Assembly: GCA_965203255.1 (NCBI GenBank)
Contig: OZ241882.1
Location: 3,720,001 to 3,784,000, forward strand
Length of the DNA stretch: 64,000 nt
Source: JAPOUP01 sp965203255
Lineage (GTDB): Bacteria > Pseudomonadota > Alphaproteobacteria > Rhodobacterales > Rhodobacteraceae
Reading direction: 5' to 3'
Below are positions 8,941 to 17,444 of this stretch, piece by piece; within the stretch, counting starts at the first letter, position 1; each line of letters starts with the position of its first letter. Made by a program: the position numbers and the translations under genes. The notes beneath the pieces were generated by a model, which was not told where the DNA came from, made no database searches, and was given only the letters and a program-made list of their open reading frames with translations.

Positions 8941-9285
8941 ATTAGGGGTGAGCAGTTACGGGGAGGGAATGAAAGTGATGCACAGGACGGAGATGGGACC
9001 GTTAAGGTCGGTGATGAAGAAAGAGATAGTCCGTTTCCGACCCGCTTCACTGGTACGGTTGCATTACCGGAAGTGACGCGGGAGGCGCGGGATCCATGGC
9101 GGGAAGGCGCGGAGGGACGGACGCGGGCGGCCACGGCGGCCCGGCGGGGCTGGTGGACGGAGGGCTTGGGACGCAGGGCTCCGGCGGCGCGCCGGGCGGC
9201 GGCACGGCAATCCGTTTCCCGGTCAGGCCCGTGCCCTGGGGGCGAAGACCGCGTCCAGGCTCCCGGCGTCGAGAACCGCCATGGC

Positions 9286-9558
9286 CTAGGCCTCGAGGTC
9301 GTCCGCCGTGGCGGCGCACACGCGGTCACGCACCGTCGCGGGCAGCCGGCCGAACCTTCGCTCAAGGAGCCGCAGCAGCAGCGCGGCTTTGCCCTCTGCC
9401 CTGCCCTCCTGCATCCATGTCTGCGCGATCGTTCCCATCAGGGTCTCCCATCGTTGTGGCTTCGCGCGCCGGAGCGACGCCTCCAACGCCTCCGGCGTCA
9501 GGTCCATCCGATCCGTCACGAAGCCAAAGCCATGGCTTCCTGAAAATCCAATGGCCAT
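9286..9558 (-). pseudogene. Rpn-nuclease C-terminal module, nonsense-truncated
   Basis: Reads TDRMDLTPEALEASLRR, QRWETLMGTIAQTWMQEG and LLLRLLERRFGRLP, the same as the C-terminal third of the rpn gene at 9934-10906. TAG at 9288-9286 replaces the TGG present there; homology continues past it to about 9240. No N-terminal nuclease domain precedes it. The unannotated 8941-9239 contains only this tail and nothing else I can support. Confidence 0.65.
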
Positions 9559-9620
9559 TTCGGGACCTATGTCCTGTTGGACCGATGCTTCGTCAAGTTC
9601 GCCGGACGTTTGCTTTCATC
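9525..9620. repeat. dispersed repeat copy 1 (beside an Rpn module)
   Basis: About 95 bases that match, with scattered changes, the reverse complement of 24501-24605. A shared 19-base core reads CTATGTCCTGTTGGACCGA. A shorter third match lies at about 9815-9855. All three stand next to Rpn-module sequences. Confidence 0.6.
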
Positions 9621-9639
9621 AACGGCGAGGAAGTCTCAG

Positions 9640-9916
9640 CCATCCCCTCCGCCCTGCGATCCTGCATCCATGTCTGCGCGGTCGTTCCCATCAGCGTCTC
9701 GCATTGCTGTGGCCTCAGGCGTCAGATCCATCCGCTCCGTCACGTAGAACAGTGCATGCCTTCGGCGGGCGGCCGGAGCCGCACCCGCGGTCACGCACCG
9801 TCACGGGCTATCTGCATAAAAGGTCCCGAAACGGCCATAGATTCCATGACTGCCGTCCTGGCGCCGGAGCGACGCCTCCAGCGCCGCCGGCGTCAGGTCC
9901 ATCCGCTCCGTGGGCT
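9640..9916 (-). repeat. two further partial Rpn C-terminal modules
   Basis: Minus-strand pieces at about 9755-9640 and 9916-9843 each begin at the TERMDLTP codons of rpn and diverge after 17-40 codons. Together with 9286-9558 and the full gene they form a series of 3' fragments downstream of rpn in the same direction. Confidence 0.55.
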
Positions 9917-9933
9917 TTGGCCGGCCATTGCGG

Positions 9934-10906
9934 TCAGGCCCCCGCCCTGGGGGCGAAGACCGCGTCCAGGCTTCCGGCGTCGAGAACCGCCATGGCCCAG
10001 GCCTCGAGGTCGTCCGCTGTGGCGGCGCGCACGCGGTCACGCACCGTCGCGGGCAGCCGGCCGAACCGGCGCTCAAGCTGGCGAAGCAGCAGCGCGGCGG
10101 AGCCTTCCGCCCGGCCCTCCGTCCTGCCCTCTGCCCTGCCTTCCGCCCTGCCCTCCTGCATCCAGGTCTGCGCGATCGTTCCCATCAGGGTCTCCCATCG
10201 TTGTGGCTTCGTGCGCCGGAGCGACGCCTCCAGCGCCGCCGGCGTCAGGTCCATCCGCTCCGTCACATAGAGCAGTAGATGGCGCTCGAATGCGCTGCCG
10301 TCAACCGGTCCGCCGGTGATCATGTCGAGCACCTCCTCCGGGACGCCCTCCCGGAACACCTCCCGCAGCGCCAGCAGGCCCGCCAGGACGTCGGGGGCCT
10401 GCGGGAGGGATCCGGCCCAGATCCCGCAGCGAGTAGGCGAACCCGGCAACCGGGTCGCCGGTCCCGGCCGGGGCGTCGACCATCTCCGCCAGCGACAGGG
10501 GCGCGGTCCAGCGGCCCGTCCCGTGGTAGAACACCACCGGGAAGATCGGCGGGAGACGCCGGTCGGCGGCGTAGCCGCGCTCCTCGAACTCGCGGGTCCA
10601 GACGCTGGTCATGTAGCGGGCGAGCTGGAGCGGCGTGGCGGGATCGACGTGGGACTTGTGCTCGAGCAATGCGTAGACCCGCGCCGGGCGGCCATCGAGC
10701 AGCCGGACACGGAACAGCGCGTCGCACTGGGTCCTCGCGCCCTCCCCGTCGACGAAGCTGCCCTCGACCGGCTCGGGCGGGCGGTCGGGGTCCAGCAGTT
10801 TCACCACCGCCTCGGGCAGGCAGTCGCGCAGGAGCGCGGCGGCCCGCCCGGGATTCGAGACCATGGCCCGGAACAGGGCGTCATGTGGCGTCGTCGGGAG
10901 GGTCAT
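9934..10906 (-). pseudogene. Rpn-family recombination-promoting nuclease, frameshifted
   Basis: PD-(D/E)XK nuclease of the Rpn/transposase_31 family. From ATG 10906, TPHDALFRAMVSNP leads to CDALFRV and YALLEHKS, giving the catalytic Asp and E-x-K. The frame changes near 10400-10430 (after YSLRDLGRIP) and resumes as APDVLAGLLALREV, TERMDLTP, a run of about four EGRAEG-type repeats (10100-10155) and ERRFGRLP to the stop. One lost or gained base explains it. ATG overlaps the TGA of the RHH gene (ATGA). Rpn proteins are DNases linked to recombination and phage defence. Confidence 0.8.
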
Positions 10907-11250
10907 GGCCCCCCGCCGGCCTCGTAGGCCGCGAGGGCGTCCTCCAGAAGGTCGTTCAGGCGGCGGCCCTCCCGGCTGCTGGTCTCGGTCAGCCTGCCCC
11001 GGAGTTCCGGAGAGACGTATATCCGCCAGTATCCCATGTCCTGGTTCAGGGGCGGGCGGCCCATCCTGCGGGGTGCGACGGCCGTTCCCGTCCCGTCCCG
11101 CGTCCCGCGCCCGAATCCATGCCGCTCGCTGATGGCGGCCACGCCGTCGAATTTCGCGCGGTCGACCTTCGCCTTTCCGGGCCGTCCCCTGAGTTGGTCG
11201 CCAATGCGGGTCCCGCCGCCATCCTCGTCCAGATTCAGAAATCCCGTCAT
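10903..11250 (-). CDS. ribbon-helix-helix partition-like protein
   Basis: 115 residues. The C-terminal ~50 (GYWRIYVSPELRGRLTETSS then GRRLNDLLEDALAAYEA) have the strand-helix-helix pattern of RHH/CopG DNA-binding proteins; the N-terminus is basic and disordered-looking. The start overlaps the parA stop as ATGA and its own stop overlaps the rpn start as ATGA. A small DNA-binding partner after ParA is the usual arrangement of a partition system, so a ParB/ParG-like role is inferred. Intact. Confidence 0.6.
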   Translation of the reverse strand: MTGFLNLDEDGGGTRIGDQLRGRPGKAKVDRAKFDGVAAISERHGFGRGTRDGTGTAVAPRRMGRPPLNQDMGYWRIYVSPELRGRLTETSSREGRRLNDLLEDALAAYEAGGGP

Positions 11251-11798
11251 TCCCCAACCTCCATCATCCCGGCTATCTCCCGGGCGAGCGCCCCTGCGTT
11301 GTCCTGCGCCCGAAGGACGGAACGGGAGGGTTCCAGCTCGAACAGCGTCCGACCCTCCGCCATGACCCTCTCATATGGCGCGCGCCTGATAAGTTCCACC
11401 CTGCATCGCCGGACATCCGACCTGTCCAGTTCCGCGATGACCTCCCGGTGCGATGCCGTTGTGGTCGCCGCATCCGTCTGTGTGATCAGGACCGCCGATG
11501 GAATCACGCGCTTCATGGCCCTTGACGTGGCCTGGATGAGCTTCAGGGCCGAACCGGCCGCATCGCCGTCCAGGGCGCTCGGGCGCATCGGGACGATGCA
11601 GAGGTCCGAACTCGAGGCCACGTAGGAGGACATCAGCCCGGCGACGCCCTCAAGGTCGACGATGACCACGTCGTTCGTTTCCTCGATCCGTTCGAGACTG
11701 TCGACGATCGCACTCTCGTCGGTTTCGGAGAGCAGGGTGAAAGGAGGCCGGCCGAGGCTGTTCCCCTCGCGCTTCGACCGCCATATGCGTCCGAGACT
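11247..11798 (-). pseudogene. ParA-family ATPase, 5' end missing
   Basis: About 183 C-terminal residues: IWRSKREGNSLGRPPF, Walker B NDVVIVDLEG, then SSDLCIVPMRPSALDGDAA and the C-terminal helices. The first ~40 residues with the Walker A (KGGxGKT) loop are absent; homology stops at the MITE at 11801. Beyond the MITE, the same frame does not give a ParA N-terminus, so the gene end was lost rather than merely interrupted. Without Walker A it cannot bind ATP. It overlaps the RHH gene by 4 bases. Confidence 0.75.
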
Positions 11799-11800
11799 CT

Positions 11801-11925
11801 CGTATGTTCCAAGAATCAGGAATGAAAGGAGGAGGTGGCTGTGGGGAACGCTGTGGAAAGGTCCGGGACAACCGGACACGGAACCGCGGAAAAGTCGGAT
11901 CCGAGCTTGATTCCAGACATGGATG
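11801..11925. mobile_element. MITE-like deletion derivative of the IS110 element
   Basis: About 47 bases match the left end of the IS110 element (1692-1738) and the rest matches its right end (about 3056-3152), joined through the shared CTGTGG. CT flanks both sides (11799-11800, 11926-11927) as in the full copy. No coding capacity. The candidate guide-RNA region is deleted. Confidence 0.8.
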
Positions 11926-11994
11926 CTGTCGGTATTTTTGGATACAGCAGCATGAGCAGGGACCGGGTTTTTGGCGAGATCCGAAACTCCCTTA

Positions 11995-12940
11995 GAGTTT
12001 GACTCATAAGTCATTGTTTCAATTATATCATTCAGTTTCAGGCACCTGCGTCCCTTGCCAGCCTTCGGAACAGGAACCGGCAGGCGGCCAGCCGCGCCCA
12101 GGCCACGGAGCTCTCCATGCTCCACCCGGAATCCTTCGCCAGACGGCGGCAGCGCGACATCCAGGCGAAGGCGCGCTCCACGACCCAGCGGCGGCACGGC
12201 ACCGTGAACCCCTGGTTCCCCTGGGTCTTTCCACGGTCCCCGGCACCTCGGGGACACCCGTCTCCGCGAGCATGGCGCGCGGTCTCCCGCCGCTGCAGCC
12301 GCTGCCGGCCAACGGCTCCGTCACCTCCGGCGCCTTCCCGAGCGTCGCCAGGATGACCTCCGGGGCGCCGTCCCGGTCCCGCGCGTCCGCCGTGTGGGCC
12401 TGCACCGTGATCGGGGTCCCCTCCACATCGACGGCGATGTGACGTCTGCGGCCCCTGGCTCTCTTTCCGGCGCCGTATCCCGACGGACCGGCCATCTCCG
12501 TCGTCCTCACCGGCTGGCTGCCGGTCCCGGCGGCGGTCGGCTCCGGGTCACGCCCCGCCCGGTCGCGCAGCGCGTCCATCATGCGCTCCGGGACGCCCGT
12601 GCCGCGCCATGGATGGAAGTGGTCCCGGGCCGTGGTGAACGGCGCGGAACATCTGGGAACCGCCCGCCACTGGCAGCCCGTCGCCAGCATGTACTGGATC
12701 GCGTCGGGGACCTCGCGGAGATCCGTGGACCGGGGCCGGCCCAGCTTCGACGGCGGCGGCGGAAGCGGCTCGACGAGGGACCATTCCCCGTCTGTCAGAT
12801 CGCTTTCATATCGCTCCGCATTGCGCCTGTACCTCTTCTGGGTGGTCCCGTTCCAGGCCATGGTATCCTCCCTGTCTGGTTGGTTTCTGACACGGAGATA
12901 CCACATCTGGCGGAGGCCATCCACATTTTAGGTCAACCTC
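11995..12940 (-). mobile_element. IS5-family element copy 2
   Basis: 946 bases with ends GAGTTTGAC and GTCAACCTC and target duplication TTA (11992-11994, 12941-12943). Same family as 1351-3771 but without an insert. Confidence 0.85.
12028..12861 (-). pseudogene. IS5 transposase, frameshifted
   Basis: Starts MAWNGTTQKRYRRN at ATG 12861 and aligns with copy 1 through QPVRTTEMAGPSGYGAGKRA. The first catalytic Asp position is Gly (GTGSQPV), as in copy 1; the second also reads Gly in LAGSGC. The C-terminal part (RRWVVERAFAWMSRCRRLAK) lies in another frame. Not functional. Confidence 0.8.
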
Positions 12941-13339
12941 TTAATCTTGACGCTGATAGCTCGCCGTTTGTGACATCCCGAATATTTGGTGCGACCGCGG
13001 TGGATTGCATGGGGGAACTGCAAAAGCTGGAACGGTTCGTGGAGGAACTGCGGTGGTGGTGGTCCGACCCGGCCTTGACCCAACAAAGCCCCGTCGGATA
13101 GTTTGTACATGGAACCGCTTCAAGAGAACCTGCCGGAGCTGACCACCAACTCCCGATCCGATCCCATGTCGGTCCATCGGGTGACTGTGCGGATGATGTT
13201 GCACTTCGGAGCGGAACGGGCCTTCATTCGCATACAATCCTGTCGACCGAAAACAAATCACGAAGTGAACCGTGGCTAGCCATCCAACAGATGAAATTGA
13301 CACAAGCCCTCAGCGAAGAATTTCCGGTGCTTCTTCCAT

Positions 13340-13475
13340 TCGGTCAGGAAGTGGCAATAGTCCCTGTGACCGGACAGGGCAAACTGCCATGCCGGAGGGC
13401 TACCGCCACCTGATCCATGAGGATAGATACCAGATATACACGCTTAGGAAATGCGGACCTTTCGATTGTGGAACT
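13340..13475 (+). pseudogene. IS30 left-end and transposase N-terminal fragment
   Basis: Aligns with 40410-40540 of the intact IS30: leader, then MPEGYRHLIHEDRYQIYTLR against MPEGYRHLTRDERCQIGALK. Only ~35 codons remain. The rest of 13102-13714 holds no supported gene; TTGACA at 13631-13636 could be a -35 for glmU but no good -10 follows. Confidence 0.6.
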
Positions 13476-13714
13476 TCGAAGAGGAAGTGGGACCCGAGAA
13501 ATCGATCAGGTGAAAGGTTACACCGGCTAGCCGAGATCTTCCCGACCAGCAAAATCAGGCTGGCGGACCAACTTCACATCAGGAATTCAGGCTCCGGGGT
13601 CTGTAGCATTCTCTCGCCAGTCGCTCTAGATTGACACCACAGTTAGCGGCAGGATCCGCCCGGCATGGAGCAGGGACCACCAGCAGGGCGTATGAATTTG
13701 GCGGAGGGCAGCAC

Positions 13715-15070
13715 ATGCCGACAGCTCTGATCGTTCTGGCCGCCGGACAGGGACTCCGGATGAAATCCGACCTGCCCAAGGTTCTTCATCCACTCGGAGG
13801 CGCACCCTTGTTCCTCCATGCGGTCAGATCAGGGCAATGCCTCCCACCAGAGCGAACAGTTCTCGTGGCCGCGGCTGGAGCCGATGCAGTCGCGAGAGCG
13901 GCGGCAAACGCAGGCTTCGGAATCGAAACCGTCTTTCAGGCCGAGCAGTTCGGTACCGGACACGCGGTGCTTCAGGCCGAAACTGCCCTTCAGGACTTTC
14001 GTGGCGACGCTGTGGTGCTGTACGGCGATACCCCGTTCATCCGCGAAGATACGCTCAGGCGAATGATCGCGGCCAGGGAGTCGGGATACGATATCGTCAT
14101 CCTTGGATTTGAAGCCGCTGACCCCGGTCGCTACGGCCGGGTCGTAATGGATGGCAACGAGGCGCTAAGGATTGTCGAATTCAGGGACGCTACAGAAACG
14201 GAGCGCACCATAACGCTTTGCAACAGCGGCATCGTCATGGCTGATGCTGAGAACATGTTCGAACTCTGTAGGTCGCTGTCGGACGAGAATGCCAGTGGCG
14301 AGTACTATCTGACCGACATTGTGGAAAAAGGTCGCAGACGCGGCCTCAGCGCAACGGCGGTGATCTGCGATGAACGGGAAACACTCGGCGTCAATACCCG
14401 TTCGGATATTGCCCGAGCGGAAGCCGTCTTTCAGGAGCGGGCACGCGCCGACGCCATGGAAAACGGTGTCACGATGATCTCCCCTGAAACCGTCTTCCTC
14501 TCCTACGACACTAAGCTGGGTCAGGACTGCGTCCTTGAGCCCAATGTGGTCTTCGGGCCCGGCGTCACGGTGGAGGACAGCGCGACCATCCGCGCCTTCA
14601 GCCATCTCGAAGGTGCCCGTGTTGGCCGCGGCGCCATTGTGGGACCCTTTGCCAGACTTCGCCCCGGCACAACGCTGTCCAGCGGAGTGAAGGTCGGAAA
14701 CTTCGTGGAGATAAAGAATTCCACGCTTGGGGACGGCGCCAAGGCCAGCCATCTTGCGTATGTCGGAGACGCCCATGTTGGCCCGGAAGCGAATATCGGT
14801 GCGGGGACGGTCACCTGCAACTACAACGGTGTCGAGAAGCACAGGACCGAAATCGGCGCTCGCGCCTTCATCGGATCGGACACAATGCTTGTAGCTCCAG
14901 TCCGGGTCGGCGACGGCGCCATCACCGGAAGTGGCTCCGTAATCACCAAGGATGTGCCTGACGGTGCATTGGCCATCGCACGGGCAAACCAGAAGACCAA
15001 GCCAGGCGCGGCGCGACGTCTTCTGGACCTATACCGACGGTCCAGGGAAAAGCGTCGGAAGCAATCGTAG
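13715..15070 (+). CDS. glmU: bifunctional UDP-GlcNAc pyrophosphorylase / GlcN-1-P acetyltransferase
   Basis: 451 residues. Acetylates glucosamine-1-phosphate and then couples it to UTP, giving UDP-GlcNAc for peptidoglycan and lipid A. The N-terminal nucleotidyltransferase has LAAGQGLRMKSDLPKVLHP (canonical GxGTRM with Thr replaced by Leu), YGDTPF and GEYYLTDI; the C-terminal left-handed beta helix has hexapeptide repeats and NIGAGTVTCNYNG with ASHLAYVGD. ATG 13715 has GGCGGAGGG upstream; the frame is open to 13631 but the family start fits here. One base separates it from glmS. Confidence 0.96.
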   Translation: MPTALIVLAAGQGLRMKSDLPKVLHPLGGAPLFLHAVRSGQCLPPERTVLVAAAGADAVARAAANAGFGIETVFQAEQFGTGHAVLQAETALQDFRGDAVVLYGDTPFIREDTLRRMIAARESGYDIVILGFEAADPGRYGRVVMDGNEALRIVEFRDATETERTITLCNSGIVMADAENMFELCRSLSDENASGEYYLTDIVEKGRRRGLSATAVICDERETLGVNTRSDIARAEAVFQERARADAMENGVTMISPETVFLSYDTKLGQDCVLEPNVVFGPGVTVEDSATIRAFSHLEGARVGRGAIVGPFARLRPGTTLSSGVKVGNFVEIKNSTLGDGAKASHLAYVGDAHVGPEANIGAGTVTCNYNGVEKHRTEIGARAFIGSDTMLVAPVRVGDGAITGSGSVITKDVPDGALAIARANQKTKPGAARRLLDLYRRSREKRRKQS

Positions 15071-15071
15071 C

Positions 15072-16892
15072 ATGTGTGGAATAATCGGAGTTCTTGGCCA
15101 GCACGAAGCTGCCCCAATCATGGTGGATGCACTGAAGCGTCTGGAGTACCGTGGCTATGACAGCGCCGGAATCGCAACGGTTGACGCGAACCGACGACTT
15201 GCAAGGCGCCGCGCCGTCGGGAAGCTCTTCAATCTCAGTGATCTGCTCGTACATGAACCGTTGACGGGCAAATCCGGAATTGGTCACACACGGTGGGCCA
15301 CCCACGGTGCAGCCAGTCTTGGCAATACGCATCCACATAGAGCGGGGCGTGTTGCGGTGGTTCATAACGGAATAATCGAAAACTACCGCGACCTTCGCGC
15401 AGAACTCGAACTCGAAGGTACACGATTCCGGTCCGAGACCGACACCGAGACCGTTGTGGTGCTGGCGGAACGTTTTCTCAGCCAAGGGTTAGGCCCATGC
15501 GATGCGGCGCAACAGGCCATCGCGCGTCTCGAAGGCGCGTTTGCCCTGTGTTTCCTTTTCGAAGGAGAGGACAATCTCCTGATCGCCGCGCGCAAGGGCT
15601 CGCCGCTGGCGATCGGGCACGGAACCAATGAGGTTTTTGTGGGGTCAGATGCCCTCGCTCTGGCGCCGCTCACTGACCGAATAACCTACCTCGAGGAGGG
15701 CGATCAGGCCTTTCTGACCCGTAGCGACGTGAAGATCGTCGACCGAAGCGGGAGGTTCGTGAAGCGGCCCACTGAGACCATTCGCATCGACCGCACTCAA
15801 ATCGGCAAGAGTGGGTACAAGCATTATATGGCCAAGGAGATCGCCGAACAGCCGAGCGTCGTCGCCGATGCACTCGGTCGCTATGTTCCACATGACAGTA
15901 TCACCATCAATCTTCCGCAACCGATCGACTTTACGGAATTCGATCGGATCAGCATTGTCGCCTGCGGTACTGCATATCTTGCTGGCTTCATCGCAAAGTA
16001 CTGGTTCGAAAAACTCGCTCGAATACCCGTGGATGTCGATATCGCCAGCGAGTTCCGTTATCGCGAGCCACCGATCCCGGAGCGGACCCTGTCCCTGTTC
16101 CTCAGCCAGTCAGGGGAGACCGCGGACACGCTTGCAGCGCTAAGGTATTCCAGGGAAAGGTCGTTCGCCGTTTCGCTGACAAATGTCACAACAAGTACCA
16201 TTGCCCGTGAGTCGCATCTAGACCTTCCCATCATGGCCGGCCCGGAAATCGGCGTGGCCTCAACCAAAGCTTTCACCTGCAAGCTGGCATTGCTTGCGGC
16301 GCTTGCCCTGCAGGCGGCGGTGACACGCGGCACAATGGATGCGGAAGGGTTTCAGTCGCATGCCAAGGCGCTTCGCACATTGCCCGGGCGTCTCAGCCTG
16401 GTGCTCGACCGAGGTGCCGAAATCTCCGAAATCGCCCGGCAGATGGCCGACGCCAGGGATGTTCTGTTCATGGGGAGGGGTGCAATGTACCCACTTGCTC
16501 TCGAAGGGGCGCTCAAGATGAAGGAAACCAGCTACATTCATGCCGAAGGCTATGCATCGGGCGAACTCAAGCACGGCCCAATTGCCTTGGTCGACAGAAC
16601 GGTTCCCATCGTGGCCCTGGCACCGCAGGACGCTCTCTTCGAAAAGACCGTAAGCAACATGCAGGAGGTGATGGCAAGACTTGGGAAGGTACTGCTGATA
16701 ACGAACTCAAAGGGGGCTGCAACTGCCGGTGGAGATGTGTGGAAAACGTTGGCGATGCCCGACGTGCAGCCGCCCTTTGCGCCACTCCTCTACGCACTTC
16801 CTGTACAGCTTCTGGCCTATCACACTGCAATTGCCAAGGGGACGGACGTCGACCAGCCGCGCAATCTCGCCAAGTCAGTCACTGTGGAGTGA
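15072..16892 (+). CDS. glmS: glutamine-fructose-6-phosphate aminotransferase (isomerizing)
   Basis: 606 residues, normal length. Makes glucosamine-6-phosphate from fructose-6-phosphate and glutamine, the committed step of amino-sugar synthesis. MCGIIGVLG gives the catalytic Cys after Met removal; GIGHTRWATHG and HNGIIENY belong to the glutaminase half; ACGTAYLAG, SQSGETADT, GVASTKAFT and GELKHGPIAL form the two sugar isomerase domains, and the tail PRNLAKSVTVE is characteristic. ATG 15072 follows the glmU stop after one base, so the two are co-translated. Confidence 0.97.
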   Translation: MCGIIGVLGQHEAAPIMVDALKRLEYRGYDSAGIATVDANRRLARRRAVGKLFNLSDLLVHEPLTGKSGIGHTRWATHGAASLGNTHPHRAGRVAVVHNGIIENYRDLRAELELEGTRFRSETDTETVVVLAERFLSQGLGPCDAAQQAIARLEGAFALCFLFEGEDNLLIAARKGSPLAIGHGTNEVFVGSDALALAPLTDRITYLEEGDQAFLTRSDVKIVDRSGRFVKRPTETIRIDRTQIGKSGYKHYMAKEIAEQPSVVADALGRYVPHDSITINLPQPIDFTEFDRISIVACGTAYLAGFIAKYWFEKLARIPVDVDIASEFRYREPPIPERTLSLFLSQSGETADTLAALRYSRERSFAVSLTNVTTSTIARESHLDLPIMAGPEIGVASTKAFTCKLALLAALALQAAVTRGTMDAEGFQSHAKALRTLPGRLSLVLDRGAEISEIARQMADARDVLFMGRGAMYPLALEGALKMKETSYIHAEGYASGELKHGPIALVDRTVPIVALAPQDALFEKTVSNMQEVMARLGKVLLITNSKGAATAGGDVWKTLAMPDVQPPFAPLLYALPVQLLAYHTAIAKGTDVDQPRNLAKSVTVE

Positions 16893-16895
16893 GAT

Positions 16896-17444
16896 ATGGC
16901 CAAACGGTACGCCCGGATCGACAAACGCATGCAGGACTTCATCGAAGCCCAACATGTCTTTTTCGTAGCCACGGCCGCCTCGGAAGGGCGGGTGAACATC
17001 TCACCAAAGGACATGGACTCACTGCGGGTACTGGGCCCCAGGAGAATACTCTGGCGAAACCTCACTGGCAGTGGCAACGAAACTGCCGGGCACCTGCTAC
17101 AGGCCAATCGCATGACACTGATGTGGTGCAGTTTCACGTTGCGACCCCTGATTCTCCGGGTCTACGGAAACGCCCGCGCCGTTCACCCGCACGATTCGGA
17201 TTGGTCAGAACTCGGCTCTCACCTGCGACCCGCCATTGGCGCACGACAGGTTTTCGACCTGAATGTCGAGTTGGTGCAGACCTCCTGCGGATATGGTGTT
17301 CCTTTCTTCGACCATGTCGGGCCGCGGACGACGTTGGAGAAATGGGCCACCGACAGGGGACCGGAAGGCATCAGGCAGTTCTGGGAGGATCACAATCAGG
17401 TCACACTGGACGGCGAGCCGACTGACATTGTTTCCGGATCATGA
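16896..17444 (+). CDS. pyridoxamine 5'-phosphate oxidase-like flavin-binding protein
   Basis: 182 residues of the split-barrel FMN-binding family. FVATAASEGRVNISPKDMDS near residue 24-43 and WRNLTGSGNETAGHLLQ (~52-68) match the family of uncharacterised PNPOx-like proteins rather than true PdxH. It begins three bases after glmS, so it belongs to that operon, and overlaps the next start by four bases. The substrate is unknown. Intact. Confidence 0.8.
   Translation: MAKRYARIDKRMQDFIEAQHVFFVATAASEGRVNISPKDMDSLRVLGPRRILWRNLTGSGNETAGHLLQANRMTLMWCSFTLRPLILRVYGNARAVHPHDSDWSELGSHLRPAIGARQVFDLNVELVQTSCGYGVPFFDHVGPRTTLEKWATDRGPEGIRQFWEDHNQVTLDGEPTDIVSGS

Larger units (their letters stand above)
11952..13101 (+). 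pseudogene. ORF split by IS5; possible LutC/LUD-domain N-terminus
   Basis: MSRDRVFGEIRNSL at 11952 stops inside the IS5 at 11995. Removing IS5 with one TTA copy joins it in frame to codons at 12944-13101 (DADSSPFVTSRIFGA, ELQKLERFVEELRW). The start resembles the usual SRDxxLxxIRxxL opening of LutC-type lactate-utilisation proteins, but the remainder is too short and degenerate to confirm. Restoration of one frame supports a real former gene. Confidence 0.35.

Noticed and set aside
9300..10270. Repeated blocks suggesting a CRISPR array
   Set aside because: The repeats are coding fragments of Rpn C-terminal modules with irregular spacing, not short regular repeats with spacers.
9096..10319. 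407-codon plus-strand frame
   Set aside because: Antisense to Rpn modules; the repeats that keep it open belong to the minus-strand genes.
10903..11798. Functional plasmid partition system and plasmid origin
   Set aside because: ParA lacks Walker A, and no replication gene or iterons were seen nearby.
13631..13660. sigma70 promoter for glmU
   Set aside because: TTGACA is present but no acceptable -10 box follows at 16-18 bases.
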